The notes beneath the pieces are model-generated. The model made no database searches. It worked only from the letters and a program-made list of their open reading frames with translations, and was not told the origin of the DNA. Position numbers and translations under genes: made by a program. Below are positions 34,965-46,487 of a stretch of 64,000 bases of DNA, in pieces; position 1 is the stretch's first letter, and the number at the start of each line of letters is the position of its first letter. The stretch is from Guadua angustifolia (lineage: Eukaryota > Streptophyta > Magnoliopsida > Poales > Poaceae), in assembly GCA_036346375.1 (NCBI GenBank), contig CM070517.1:16533161-16597160 (forward strand). The letters run 5' to 3'.

Positions 34965-36080
34965 GAGAAAATTGTCATTGTGCCACTCTGGACATGCGGC
35001 TTCACCCAAATACCATTATTAACGTGGCAATCGCCAAAATGCCACTTTCAACCCGCGGCAACTCGTTTCCATGCCATTTTGGAGTTTTTTGTGCATTTAC
35101 CGGATAATAGCATGGGGAAATGACCTCTTTGCCCTCGACGCAGTGCCTTTATGCTAGACTCGGGCTAGATGGCTCGACCAGACCGGACCGCACCAACCAA
35201 TCCCTTTTATTTCCTCTCCGTCTGGTTGCAATTGCGACGACATCGATCACCATCATGGCCGTTACGGCCATCACACCGGCCACATGCATGACGAACCCCA
35301 CCGGCACCCGGCCCGCTTCATGATGGCCCCCCCACCGTTGCCGCCGGCGTGTCTGCCCCCTTGCGTCGTCAAGACCGACGCCGAGATCGGCGTCGCCTTC
35401 ACGCGCAGAAGAGGCTCTCATCCGCCGTGTTTCCTCGGCCTCCTCTCTTCCTCTTCCGTCACCTCTCCCGGCCGCCACCGAACGCATAACGGCGAGAGCT
35501 GCAATTGCGTCGGTCGAGAGCTAGTCTGGCGGCGTTAGCTCCGTCTCCGTGGCCAAGCCATGCCGCCATAACAAAGCGGCCGCCGTGGTCTGCATCATTC
35601 TCTCGAGTTAGACGCTACCCCTCACTGGTCGGGCCGTGGCCATCGAGATCGCTCCACTTCTCCCCACGAGTGCGATCAAGAAGCGACAAGAAATTAAATT
35701 CAAATATCAAATTCAAACTCGAACTTCCAAACCGAATTCAAAGTTCAAAACTTGGGCGCATGCTCATAAGCAACCAAGCAGTTCTCCGTGAGCCACCGGG
35801 TGTGTTCAAGCGAAGAATTCAAGAACAGAAGACACAGGTGAGAGAGATAGAGAGGAGGAAGAAATGGGAAATACGGAGAGGAAATAAAAGGGAACAGTGC
35901 ACAGTGCCGAGGGCAAAGAAGTCATTTCCCCATGCTATTATCCGGTAAATACACAAAAAACTCCAAAATGGCATGGAAACGAGTTGCCGCGGGTTGAAAG
36001 TGGCATTTTGGCGATTGCCACGTTAATAATAGCATTTGGGTGAAGCCGCATGTCCAGAGTGGCACAATGACAATTTTCTC
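34965..36080. mobile_element. MULE-3, non-autonomous MULE (Pack-MULE candidate)
   Basis: 1116 bp with 173-bp inverted repeats (34965-35137 and 35908-36080) starting GAGAAAATTGTCATTGTGCC. Flanked by a perfect 9-bp target duplication TTCTCCGGT (34956-34964 and 36081-36089), the Mutator hallmark. The 770-bp interior is GC-rich in its first two thirds, unlike the flanks, and has no transposase. Small frames occur on both strands (e.g. minus 35149-35487) but I recognise no domain. It could hold captured gene fragments. Confidence 0.92.
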
Positions 36081-36089
36081 TTCTCCGGT

Positions 36090-36586
36090 TGGCTATGGAA
36101 GGTTACACTTGTGTGGCTTGCTGTTGGAAATGAGAGATGGTTGGTTGTGTGTTGCACTCGGTGGGGAGCAATGGGAGATGAACCCTTGCTCTCTGACTTG
36201 GAAATGGTGGAGGGGAGCTGAACCTTTGCTCTTTCTGGGTTTCAGTGAGAGGCAATGGGGGCTGCACCTTTGGTTGGCCTCTGTTGGCTTTTGGCCGAAT
36301 GCAGCTAGGATCAATGTAAGGCGGTGCATTGGTTTTGCTGCATGAAACATGTGGGATGAATCCTCCAGCTGGCTTTTCACCGCACTGCTCTTTCACTCTT
36401 TACCATACTACTTTTACTCATTTACTTCATTCACTGCTTTACCATTTTATTGCCTTACCACGTCACTGCTATAATCTAGGTGTGCATGCTTATATCTTTA
36501 TGAAATGCTTATGCACATGATTAGTTAATGAATGCTCATGCTTATGCTTAATGATGATGATCATGTTATATTATCCCTAATGATGC
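36090..36586. other. Unassigned segment between MULE-3 and hAT element
   Basis: About 500 bp without a supported gene; pyrimidine-rich around 36380-36480. Probably the continuation of 34175-34964. Confidence 0.3.
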
Positions 36587-37264
36587 TAGGGATGGCAAAA
36601 ATACCCATGGGTCCGGGTACCATGGTGCCCAATCCGATGGGTCGGTCCGAGTCCAAATTTGGACCCATGGGTATATTATTTCGGTCCGGTTAGGTCCGGT
36701 CCGGTCCGGTCTCATTTTGGACCCGTGGGTACCTGCACCGGACCGTTACTAGAGTTGGGGGCAAGTGAAGTCTTTGCTAAGATCGACTTGAGGCGTCGTC
36801 GCTTCATTTAGCGGCCGAAGCGAAGTGTTGGTCGGTAATTTTCTTTTTCCAACGTTTTTTGTTCTTTCCAATGTTTTTGAATTTTGATGCCGTGCGAGCG
36901 TGCAGACTTTGCTTCCTCAAGGGAGTGGGTTTTGAATTTTGATGCCGTGCAAGACTTTGCTTCCTTAGGCGGGAGTGGAAATGAAGTAGCGTCAACACTT
37001 TGCTTCCGCCCGACCCCGCCAACTCATTGACTGTCTCCCTTTGTCTGTCTCCCGCGAACGTGACTCACGACCACCACCGCACCACGCGACGTTCGAAACG
37101 GGTCCGGGTACCCGTTCGGGTCCGGGTACCCGTCGGGTCCGGGTCCGGGTCTAGGTTTGGACCCGTGATTGATTTCGGGTCCGGGTCCGGGTCCAGTTTT
37201 TGGGTCTCGGGTCCGGGTCCACGGAGGCTGGACCCGGAGGTACCCGGACCCGTTGCCATCCCTA
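36587..37264. mobile_element. hAT-type miniature element
   Basis: 678 bp with ends TAGGGATGGCAA and TTGCCATCCCTA and an 8-bp target duplication AATGATGC (36579-36586 and 37265-37272). Subterminal regions are packed with GGTCCGGGT/ACCCGG repeats at both ends. No transposase frame. Confidence 0.92.
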
Positions 37265-37309
37265 AATGATGCGTTGTTGATGAGGGATTAGGGGGGTCCT
37301 CACAATATA

Positions 37310-37570
37310 CTCCCTACATCCAAGTTTATAAGGCTTATTTCTTATTAACACATAGATCAAGAAGATATTGAAAATGAGTAGATTGACCTTAATTATTATC
37401 ACTAAGCACTATATTCAATGTATGCATGTAGAGAATACAAAGTAAGGATGGATATTTATTAAGGGTATAGAGGGAACACCACACTAATTTTTCATTAGAA
37501 TATGAAATACATCCTATATGTATGGACAAGACTATTCAAAAATAAGTTTTATAAATTTGGATGGAGGGAG
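37310..37570. mobile_element. Stowaway-like miniature element
   Basis: 261 bp, inverted ends CTCCCTaCATCCAAgTTTAT, flanked by TA (37308-37309 and 37571-37572). The same family, in reverse, is seen at 58925-59164. Confidence 0.88.
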
Positions 37571-37572
37571 TA

Positions 37573-38362
37573 CTGGTTAGTGAGTGTGCCTTTGGGAAAT
37601 TCAAGATGAACAGCTTCCATTTCAAAATCAAATCAATATTTGTAATCTTTTTTCCTGGTGTAAGAAATAAAATATACTTTGAATACCACGGGTCAATTAG
37701 TGGCTTGGCTCTTCTGTGTAACATTATTTTTCATTTCAAAATTTTGGATGTTTCCAAAATGAAGACTTTAGTCAAAATTATGCTGAATACTTATAATCCT
37801 TTGGGTTCTTATTGTCAAAGTACTATCCTGTTAGTCATTTCAATTGGATGTTTTATTACATGCTTCAGCAATGCTATGTAGCTGTTCTTCACAATTGGGC
37901 ATGAGCAATGCTTGAATTAAAATTGACAAATTTTGACAATGTGTGGCTTCTTCTCAAATTCTGAGTACCCCCTGGCAAATTCTGAAATTGATACTTGATA
38001 GTGTTAGTCTGTCAACACTCAACATTGGTTCACTATCATGGCAAGATGTAACTGAGGCCATGTTGGTTCCCTTGAGTTCGGTCCTAATTTCATAAAGTTT
38101 TCAAGGCAAGAGTACAGCGGAGAATTGATAAAAACAGATGCTAAGAGTTTCTGTTAATATATCTGATATCTCAGAGTAGAATGGTTGTAGTTCTATCCTA
38201 TCAAAATTGTCTAGAAGAATCCAAACAAGATAACAGTCAAGTAGTTAACCTTGATAGTTGCTAGATTGCCATATAGATATATTGGCATCTAGAATGGCTG
38301 AGATTAAACATATTCCTCCTTTCTGACCACTAATGCTATCAATGGCTTCAATGACAATGCAG
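37573..38362 (+). other. AT-rich segment, possible E2 intron
   Basis: 790 bp with no upstream E2 exon detectable and no other gene. It ends in a usable acceptor (AATGCAG before 38363), so it may be the last intron of the E2 gene whose other exons are absent. Confidence 0.4.
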
Positions 38363-38593
38363 GTGTATCACCCAAACATCAACTCTAATGGCAGCATTTG
38401 CCTTGACATCCTCAAGGAGCAGTGGAGCCCAGCACTGACCATATCAAAGGTCCTTCTCTCCATCAGCTCTCTCCTCATTGACCCCAACCCTGACGACCCT
38501 CTTGTCCCGGAGATCGATCACCTCTACAAGAATCAGAGGCCCAAATACTAGGAGACCGCAAGGGCCTGGACCCAGAAGTACACAATGGGCTAG
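38363..38593 (+). pseudogene. Ubiquitin-conjugating enzyme E2, last-exon fragment
   Basis: Encodes VYHPNINSNG, SICLDILKEQW and LVPEIDHLYKNQRPKY, the UBC-fold core of the UBC8/UBCH5 type (UBC8-10 in plants). The HPN motif and the catalytic Cys of SICLDIL are present. The exon starts after an AG acceptor in phase 0. A TAG at 38549-38551 stops it; sequence past it still reads ETARAWTQKYTMG to the natural stop at 38591-38593, so 14 codons are lost. A full E2 has about 148 aa; only the C-terminal half is here. Downstream sequence looks like a genuine 3' UTR, which argues for a broken chromosomal gene and not a processed copy. Confidence 0.85.
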
Positions 38594-39416
38594 AGCCATT
38601 CTCTCATTGCAAAGATCATTGTGTTGTTGTAAGAATTAAGTCGAACTGGTTTCCCATCTTATGATGAGAGACCCAGATGGTTGTGTCAATGATCGTGGCT
38701 TCTCTGAATTAGTGTTTATTTGTGTATGTATATAGCAGAGTCAAAATTAGATAGTCTGTGCATTCTATGTCCAAACCTTGGTTTATACCCTGAAGCTCAT
38801 TTGTAGTCATGATATTTGTGTCTGTAACCTTGTGGAAAAACTAGTCACACTTGTATGTATCAAGAAAGTATACTTTCGGAATTTTGTGGTGTTTTCGTTC
38901 CTTTCTCCCTTACCCCTTTATCTGCTTGACATGTCTTTCTTAATGGCAGTCGATGGACTTGTTTCTGAGACGTCTGCTATCTAGACCGCTCGATCCAAAT
39001 CAAGCGGTACCCGTCGCCTTACCGTGGCTCTGGTGAGTTTAACTTTCTCCTGTTCCATGTTGCTGCAACTTGCAACCATGGCTTGCCTATGGCTCTAATG
39101 AGAAGTGAGAACGTGACAATCAACCAAATGGAAATGGCTTATTGCTCAAGATACTTTTTAGTCTTCTGCCTTGCGAAAATTTGGCAAATACCTCACTGAT
39201 AGGGTCAGTGCCATCACTAGTAGATGTACGTGTTCATGCTTCTTGTCCAAAGTTGCTTTCTGGTGGATAGCCTCTCTTAGTTTTCTTCTGCAGAAGCTCT
39301 AGAAAGTCATAGCCTGCTCTTTTTTTCTTTGAGAGGAACAGGGTTGTATTTGATGACCAACCAACTTGTTTAGTCATGTCAATTCTTTATGCCTGGTATA
39401 CATAACTTATCAGTAA
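38594..39416. other. E2 3' flank, no gene
   Basis: AT-rich sequence following the E2 stop, compatible with a 3' UTR for the first few hundred bases. No further gene is supported up to the Copia-2 target duplication. Confidence 0.4.
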
Positions 39417-39421
39417 GTATG

Positions 39422-40872
39422 TGAAAGTGCATCTAGATCCCTTGAGGGTTTTGGTGATTAATGACGACACAATTAGAGAATACTAATGGTTTAATTGAGA
39501 ATCTATGCAGAGTTCGAGAATATATCATTATAAGAAAGCGATTCGAGATCCCTACCATATTTAAAATTTATGAAGGCGGCATCAAGACATAAGTTGTAAT
39601 TTTTCTATTTTATTGAGTCTAAGGATAGCCGTACTATTAAGAGGAATACGACGGGAAATCGCTTCTAGGATAGTCTTGTGCTCAAAGAATGAAAATTGCA
39701 TACCAAAAGGATTTAAATCACTGCATTTCCATTAAATGTATCTCTGTTGACCGAGTGGGTCAGGCCGGAGTATCCGGACATTTGGTCCAAACACTCCGGG
39801 TTGATACCCTCGGCGAAGGTCTGCTTTCTCACTAGTCCGGAGTATCCGGGTGAACCCGGAATATCCGGGGTTTACTCCGGACACTCCGGGTTAAGTGAGT
39901 CTGGAGTATCCGGGGTTGAGTCCGGACACTCCGGGTTAACCCCTTCGGTAAGAGCTATTTCTTCACTAATCCGAACTATCCGGGTTATATATCTGGATAC
40001 TCCGGGTTGTGCGCAGCCTCTCACAACAGTTGGATTTTGGAGCTATCTATTTAAGCCATCACACCCCCACCTACCAGGATGAGCTCCATTATTGCATCTA
40101 TTTGGCTCTTAAGCTCTCACTCTCTTGAGCTCTAGACTCCTCCACTTGAATCTAGTGATTGATTTGAATCTTTGGAGAGAAAGGAGTAGATTTGAGTGCT
40201 TTGAGTGTGCATCTCTCATTCTTGAGCACAAGTTCATCCTCCAAGAAGATTTCGCGACGCATTTGTTACTCTTGGAGTTTGAAAGACTCCTAGACGGCAA
40301 GGAGTCGCCGGGAGCCTCCAAATACTTGGTGTAGTGAGTTCCGGAAGTTTGTGAAGGCAAGTCTCGCCTCCGAAAGGAAAGAGACAAGGAGTGAAGACCG
40401 GCGAGTGCATTTGTGCAACACCGGGAGGATAGTGGTCAAGAGGGACCCAGGCTTTGTGCCTCCTCAACGGAGACGTAGGATTCCCTTCAAGAATCCGAAC
40501 TTCAGGTAAAAATCTTTGTCTTCGTGTTCTTCTTTTGCTCTTGCTAGGGTTTGTGGTCTTGAATGTTTGGAAGCTCCGATCTACTTCTCCACTGTGTTTG
40601 GTCCAGATCTATACTTGCTCCAAGTACCTGATAGTGTTTAGATTCTTTGTGTTCAAGTAGTTTGTTTAAAAATTGAAGAGATTAAAAAATTTCATCTCGA
40701 GGTGACCAACCCGGAGTATCCGGACCACTGACCCCAGATAGTCCGGATATACCGGAGTATCCGAATCAAAGCTCGGACACTCCGGGCTGATACCCTCGGG
40801 AAATTTTATTCCGTTGTAAAAATTTTTATTCGCCTATTCACCCCCCTCTAGGCGACATCTCCGGTCCTTTCA
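39422..40872 (+). repeat. Copia-2 5' LTR with CCGG palindrome arrays
   Basis: 1451 bp. Between 39765 and 40012 about nine variants of CCGGAGTATCCGG / CCGGACACTCCGG occur; a second cluster is at 40705-40790. Confidence 0.92.
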
Positions 40873-40874
40873 AT

Positions 40875-40887
40875 TAGTATTAGAGCC
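40875..40887 (+). promoter_or_regulatory. Copia-2 primer binding site, degraded
   Basis: TTAGTATTAGAGCC-like, two bases after the LTR. It differs from TGGTATCAGAGCC at two positions, both of the C-to-T or G-to-A kind. Confidence 0.75.
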
Positions 40888-40928
40888 AAATCTCCATAAC
40901 TTTGGCTTAACCGCTTAGAGAATTTGAG

Positions 40929-43160
40929 ATGTCGGAAATAGAGAAGATTACCGAAAGCCATGACCAAGATAAGGCCATGGGTTCTGGTAAAGGGGTTGAG
41001 ATACCTTATAAATATCCCACCCTCGGAGTCTCAAGCTCTTCATCTTATGTCTCCGTGTCGTCCGGTAGAGCACCTCACTTCGATGGTACTCACTATGCGG
41101 CATGGAAACATAAAATGAAGATGTATTTGAGATCACTTCACCCTTGTATTTAGGAGATTGTTGAGATAGGTTTTAAAGCCACGGATCCAAACAAGCTCAC
41201 TCCCGAAGAGAAGAAGGCTCAACATTTCAACGATTTGGCAGTCAACGCCTTATTCAATGCATTGAGTGACTCTGAATTCAACCAAGTTGATGGACTCGAA
41301 GATGCCAAGGCCATTTGGGATCGACTTAAGGTCACACATGAAGGTATATCAAGTGTCCGTGAGTCCAAGATTGAGCTCATCATTGGTGAGCTACGTCGAT
41401 TCAGCTTAGAAGAAGGAGAGTCATACACGAAGATGTTCAATCGCTTGATGGTGTTGGTGAATCAAGCCAAGGGCCTTGGGTGTACCGACCTCACCGACAA
41501 GGCCGTCGTCAAGATTATCCTTCGAGTGATCACCCCCACCAACCGCAACTTAATGCAACTCATTCGTGACCGGCCCAACTTCGACACTCTTACACCTCAT
41601 GATGTGATTGGAAGGTTAATGATGGATGAAATGATGATCAAGGAGGCCGAAGTGGTGGAAGAACTCAAGTCCGGTAAGAAGAAAGGCATTGCCTTGAAGG
41701 CCGTCAAAGTTGTGCATGAAGCAGAAGAAAGCACAAGTGATGATGAAGAGTCAAGTGGTCCTTTGACTAATAGTGATATGGCTTTGCTTGTGAGGAGATT
41801 CAACAAATTCCTCAAGAAGAAGGGTTATAAGCCGGGGAGTCATTCCAAAAGCTATGGGAACAAATCAAGAGGAAGACATTCAACCCAGAAGTGCTATGAG
41901 TGTGGAGAACCCAGCCACTTCATTGCCGAATGCCCACAAAGAGAGAAGAAGGAAGACAAACCTTACAAGAAGAACAAATACTGGGGCAAGGACAAGGAAA
42001 GGAGCAAGAAGTTCAAGCAATACAACCACAAAGAACATGCTCACATTGGGGAGGAGTGGGACTCAAACTCCGACTCCGATTCAAGCTCCGACTCCGACGA
42101 AGGAGGGATTGCCTCCGTCACCATCACCGTGTCTTCTACCCCAACAACATCGAAGGGTCTCTTCGACAACTTAAGCGATGACGACGAAGACTCTCCAATG
42201 TGTCTTATGGTTAAGGGGCGCAAGGTATCAAACAAAGAATCAATCTCTTCTATTGTTGATTCATGCCTAGATGATAGTGATGACACTAGTGACGATGATA
42301 GTGTGTTCAAGTCCATGAAGGATTTTGATGTTCAAAAATTAGACTTACTTTTAAAAGATATTGAGAAGTTGGAGAAAACTGTTGAGCAAAAGGGGGCTAC
42401 ACTCGAAGCTCAAGATGACTTGCTTATCCTTGAAAAAGAAAGAAACCTTGAGCTAGAGAAAAGTCTAACCAGTGAAAGGAGAAAATATGAGGAGTTGGTC
42501 AAAAATTCCAAAATGACCAAATCCGAAATATCTAGTCTTGAGATCACCAATGCTTCACTCATAAAGGAACTTGCTAAAGCAAAGGATGCTTGCAAGGCTC
42601 TTGAAGTGAAGCTTGTTGATCTCTCGAATAGCACTCCTATCTCCTCAACGGGTAACTCCAATTCCTCATTACCCTCCACTAGCAATGGGTGTGCAAGATG
42701 CTATAATGTTAACATTGATGCTTGTGTCACTAACCTTGAGACTTTGCAAGTATTAGATCATGAAAATGAGAAGCTCAAGGGAATGCTTGAAGATAGACTT
42801 CAAAAGTCCTACAAGGGAAGCAAAGGATTAAAGGAGTTTCTCGGTAAGCGTCAAGGTAACTTTATGAAGCATGGGCTTGAATATATTCCACCCAAGGGCA
42901 AAGGGAATCACATCATGGTTTTCCCGTTGAACAAGCCCATTCACTTTGTTAAGGGTGAAGAAAATTCTAAGTATAAGGCTCATTTCACTTTCTTTGCCTC
43001 TTATGTGCTCAAAAGAACTAACCTCGGTCGTGTAGTTGCTTATCTTATTGGGCGTAAACCCAACAATGCGTCTCATGTGCGATCTATTTGGGTCTCGAAA
43101 TCTCTTGTCACTAACGTGCACGGACCTAAACAAGTTTGGATACCAAAAAGCAAAATCTAA
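40929..43160 (+). pseudogene. Copia-2 gag
   Basis: Starts MSEIEKITES at 40929, 56 bp after the LTR. Open except for one TAG at about 41151 (HPCI*EIVEIGF), where related proteins have Trp. The frame then runs without a break to the stop at 43160: capsid-like helices, an acidic region, a CCHC knuckle CYECGEPSHFIAEC near 41892, a Ser/Asp-rich stretch near 42065, and a coiled-coil-like Lys/Glu-rich stretch near 42350-42620. The length (~740 aa) fits the long gag of SIRE-like elements. It would build the particle; one stop separates it from an intact frame. Confidence 0.85.
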
Positions 43161-43184
43161 ATTTCTTTTTGTAGGCCTATATCT

Positions 43185-44995
43185 TCGGTGGATCAAGTTG
43201 GATATTGGATAGCGAATGTACACACCACATGACCGGAGAAAAGGCGATGTTCACACACTTGGATGCCAATGGGACAAATAGTGAAAGCATCATTTTTAGC
43301 GACAATGGAAAAGGTGAAGTGGTAGGTTTAGATAAGATTCATATCACAAACAATTTCCATTTAAATAATGTTTTGCTTGTTGAATCACTAAACTACAATT
43401 TGTTGTCTGTTGCTCAATTATGTGAAGCGGGCTACAATTGTGTATTTAGTGATAAGGGTGTGGATGTCATAAATAGAATAGATGGTTCAATAGCCGTCAA
43501 GGGTCGTTTAAAGGGAAAACTCTATCTTGTAGATTTTACTACGGATAGAATTAATCTTGAAACGTACCTTATGGCTAAATATAGCATGGGTTGGTTATGG
43601 CATCGCCGACTTGCTCATGTTGGTATGAGGAACCTTCACAAACTCGTTAAAGGCAATCATATCCTTGGATTAACTAATGTTGTCTTTGAGAAAGATAGGG
43701 TGTGCAGCCCATGTCAGGCCGGAAAGCAAGTTGGAGCTTCTCATCCCGCCAAGAATGTGATGACTACCTCAAGACCTTTGGAGATGCTCCATATGGATTT
43801 GTTCGGCCCCGTCGCATACATAAGCATAGGAGGAAATAAGTATGGTCTAGTTATCGCTCATGATTTTTCTCGTTTCACTTGGGTACTTTTATTGCATGAC
43901 AAAAGCGAAGCCCAAGGAACTCTAAAGAAATTCATGAGAAGGGCACAAAACGAGTTTGAAGTCAAGATCAAAAGAATCCGAAGCGATAACGGCACTGAAT
44001 TCAAGAACACTGGCGTGGAGGAATATCTCGATGAGGAGGGCATCAAGCATGAGTTCTCGCCCCCCTACTCCCCTCAACAAAATGGGGTGGCCGAGAGAAA
44101 GAATTATACCCTCATCGAGATGGCGCGGACGATGCTTGATGAGTACAAGGTATCCGACATCTTTTGGGCAGAGGCCATCAACACCGCGTGCTATAGTACC
44201 AATCGTCTATACCTCCACAAGATCATGAAGAAGATGGCGTACGAGCTGCTCACTGGCAAGAAACCAAATGTTTCATACTTCCGAGTCTTTGGAAGCAAAT
44301 GCTACATCCTTAACAAGCGAGCTAAGTCTTCTAAATTTGCTCCCAAAGTAGATGAAGATTTCTTACTTGGTTATGGGTCAAATGCTTACGCATACCGAGT
44401 TTTCAACAACAACACTGGCGTAGTTGAAATCTCGCATGACGTAACATTTGATGAAACTAACGGTTCTCAAGTAGAACAAGTTGATTGTGATGTGATCGAC
44501 AAGGAAGAACCTCCTTGTGAAGTAATCAAGAAATTGGCTATTGGGGAGGTGAAACCACTAGAGCAAGAAGAAATCCTGAGCTCCCTAACTCAGAATGTCC
44601 GGGATGGTATCCGGAGTATCCGCACTAATCCGGAGTGTCCGGGTTCAACCTCGAATGTTCCGGACCGCAATGCTCCGGATGCTATTCTCTCTTCATCCAG
44701 GCAAGCTCAAGATGGCTCGAACATCTCTCGAGATGATAACCCCATTCAAAGAACAAATGCAACTGTCCCTCACTTGAGAGTCCATGAAAGCATACAACGA
44801 GATCACCCAGTCGACAACATTCTTGGAGATATTAATAAGAGAGTTTCTACTAGATCTCGAGTTGTGAATTTTTGTGAATATTACTCTTTTGTTTCCTCTC
44901 TTGAACCTCTTAAGGTAGATGAAGCACTTCAAGATCCGGATTGGGTGATGACTATGCAAGAGGAGCTAAACAACTTCGAGCGAAATCAAGTCTAG
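43185..44995 (+). pseudogene. Copia-2 protease and integrase
   Basis: Pol begins in a different frame from gag. SSWILDSECTHHMTG is the protease active-site region, with DSE where DSG is expected. The gag-pre-integrase block WLWHRRLAHVGM with CSPCQAGK gives the HHCC zinc site. The integrase core has HMDLFGP, IRSDNGTEF and NGVAERKN, supplying the D, D and E residues. The linker toward RT contains CCGG-palindrome DNA like that of the LTR (44595-44690). The frame is open until a TAG at 44993-44995, where KLVE follows and Trp is expected. Integrase looks potentially functional; protease does not. Confidence 0.85.
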
Positions 44996-45820
44996 AAGCT
45001 TGTCGAAAGGCTCAAGCAAAATGTGATTGGAACAAAATAGGTGTTTCGAAACAAGCAAGACGAACATGGAGTCGTGACAAGAAACAAGGCTCGGTTGGTT
45101 GCTCAAGGCTTCACGCAAATCGAAGGTTTGGACTTTGATGAGACATATGCTCCCGTAGCTAGGCTTGAATCTATTAGAATATTACTTGCCTTTGCTACTC
45201 ACCATGATTTTAAGTTATATCAAATGGATGTGAAAAGTGCCTTCTTGAATGGGCCACTCTCCGAATTGGTCTACGTTGAGCAACCACCCGGCTTTGAAGA
45301 TCCCAATTTTCTGGATCATGTCTACTTCCTACACAAGGCTCTATATGGACTTAAGCAAGCACCAAGAGCATGGTTCGAATGTCTCCGAGATTTTCTTCTT
45401 GAGCAAGGTTTTGTAGTCAGAAAGGCCGACCCTACTCTCTTTACTAAGCACATTGATAATGATCTATTTGTTTGCCAAATATATGTCGATGATATTATAT
45501 TTGGATCTACTAATGAGCAATTGTGTAAGGAGTTTAGTAGGATAATGACTAAAAGATTCGAGATGTCCATGATGGGCGAATTGAATTTCTTCCTCGGTTT
45601 TCAAATCAAGCAACTCAAAGAAGGAACCTTCATATACCAAACAAAGTACATCAAGAACATGCTGAAGAAGTTTGGTATGGAGAACGTCAAGCCAATCAAG
45701 ACGCCCATACAAGCCAACGGGCATCTAGACCTCGACAAAGGTAAAACGGTCATCCCGATATTATGCTTAGTGTGTGTATGTGTGCATGATTTCAAGCCAC
45801 TCCTAAAGAGTGCCACTTGA
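44996..45820 (+). pseudogene. Copia-2 reverse transcriptase
   Basis: In the same frame as integrase, after stops at 44993 and about 45038, both TGG to TAG. Blocks in order: NKARLVAQGFTQ, DETYAPVARLESIR, YQMDVKSAFLNG, ALYGLKQAPRAW, and the catalytic QIYVDDIIFG near 45476-45505. After LDKGKTV (about 45750) sequence that should encode the block before SVCMCARFQ is missing, and the frame shifts, so RT is separated from RNase H. Confidence 0.85.
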
Positions 45821-46377
45821 TGGCAGTGAAAAAAATCTTGAGATGTTTAGTGCACACTCCTCATTTTGGGCTTTGGTATCCAAAAGGTTCATCATTTGAA
45901 TTAGTTGGCTACTCCGATGCGGATTATGCCGGATGCAAAGTGGATAGGAAGAGTACTTCGGGGACTTGTCAATTTTTAGGAAGATCTCTTGTCTCTTGGT
46001 CATCCAAGAAACAAAATTCCGTAGCCCTATCCACAGCCGAAGCCGAATATATCGCGACCGGGAGTTGTTGTGCCCAGTTGCTTTGGATGAGACAAACCCT
46101 AAATGATTATGGCCTAACCTATAACCATGTTCCACTTTTATGTGACAATGAGAGTGCTATAAAAATTACCAACAATCCCGTCCAACATTTCCGTACAAAG
46201 CATATTGATATTCGCCATCATTTCCTAAGAGATCATTCCACTAAAGGCGATATTGATATTCAACATGTGAGCACAAATGATCAATTAGCCAATATTTTCA
46301 CCAAGCCCCTTGATGAAAAGAGATTATGTGATTTGAAGAGTGAGCTAAATATCTTAGACTCTCGTGATTTGGCTTGA
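45817..46377 (+). pseudogene. Copia-2 RNase H
   Basis: Open from 45817 to 46377. Contains GYSDADYAGC, DRKSTSGTCQFLG, STAEAEYIA and LCDNESAIK, which hold the D, E and D residues of the Ty1-copia RNase H. The end, TKPLDEKRL then LDSRDLA, is the usual polyprotein terminus. The domain is intact but cut off from RT by the upstream deletion and frameshift. Confidence 0.85.
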
Positions 46378-46487
46378 AATTTGCACAAAATTGATTGGTG
46401 ATTGCAAAATATTTTAGAAAAGTTTATTTGACTTATTTCTTTAAACTTTCCGTGTTGATTGGAATCTTTCATCTTCGGATCAAACCT

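Noticed and set aside
35120..35538. Plus and minus frames inside MULE-3 as a captured gene
   Set aside because: No domain or convincing codon pattern; kept only as a candidate captured segment, not as a gene.
37000..37269. Open frames with VRVPVRVRVPVGSGSGS-like repeats
   Set aside because: They are translations of the GGTCCGGGT subterminal repeats of the hAT element.
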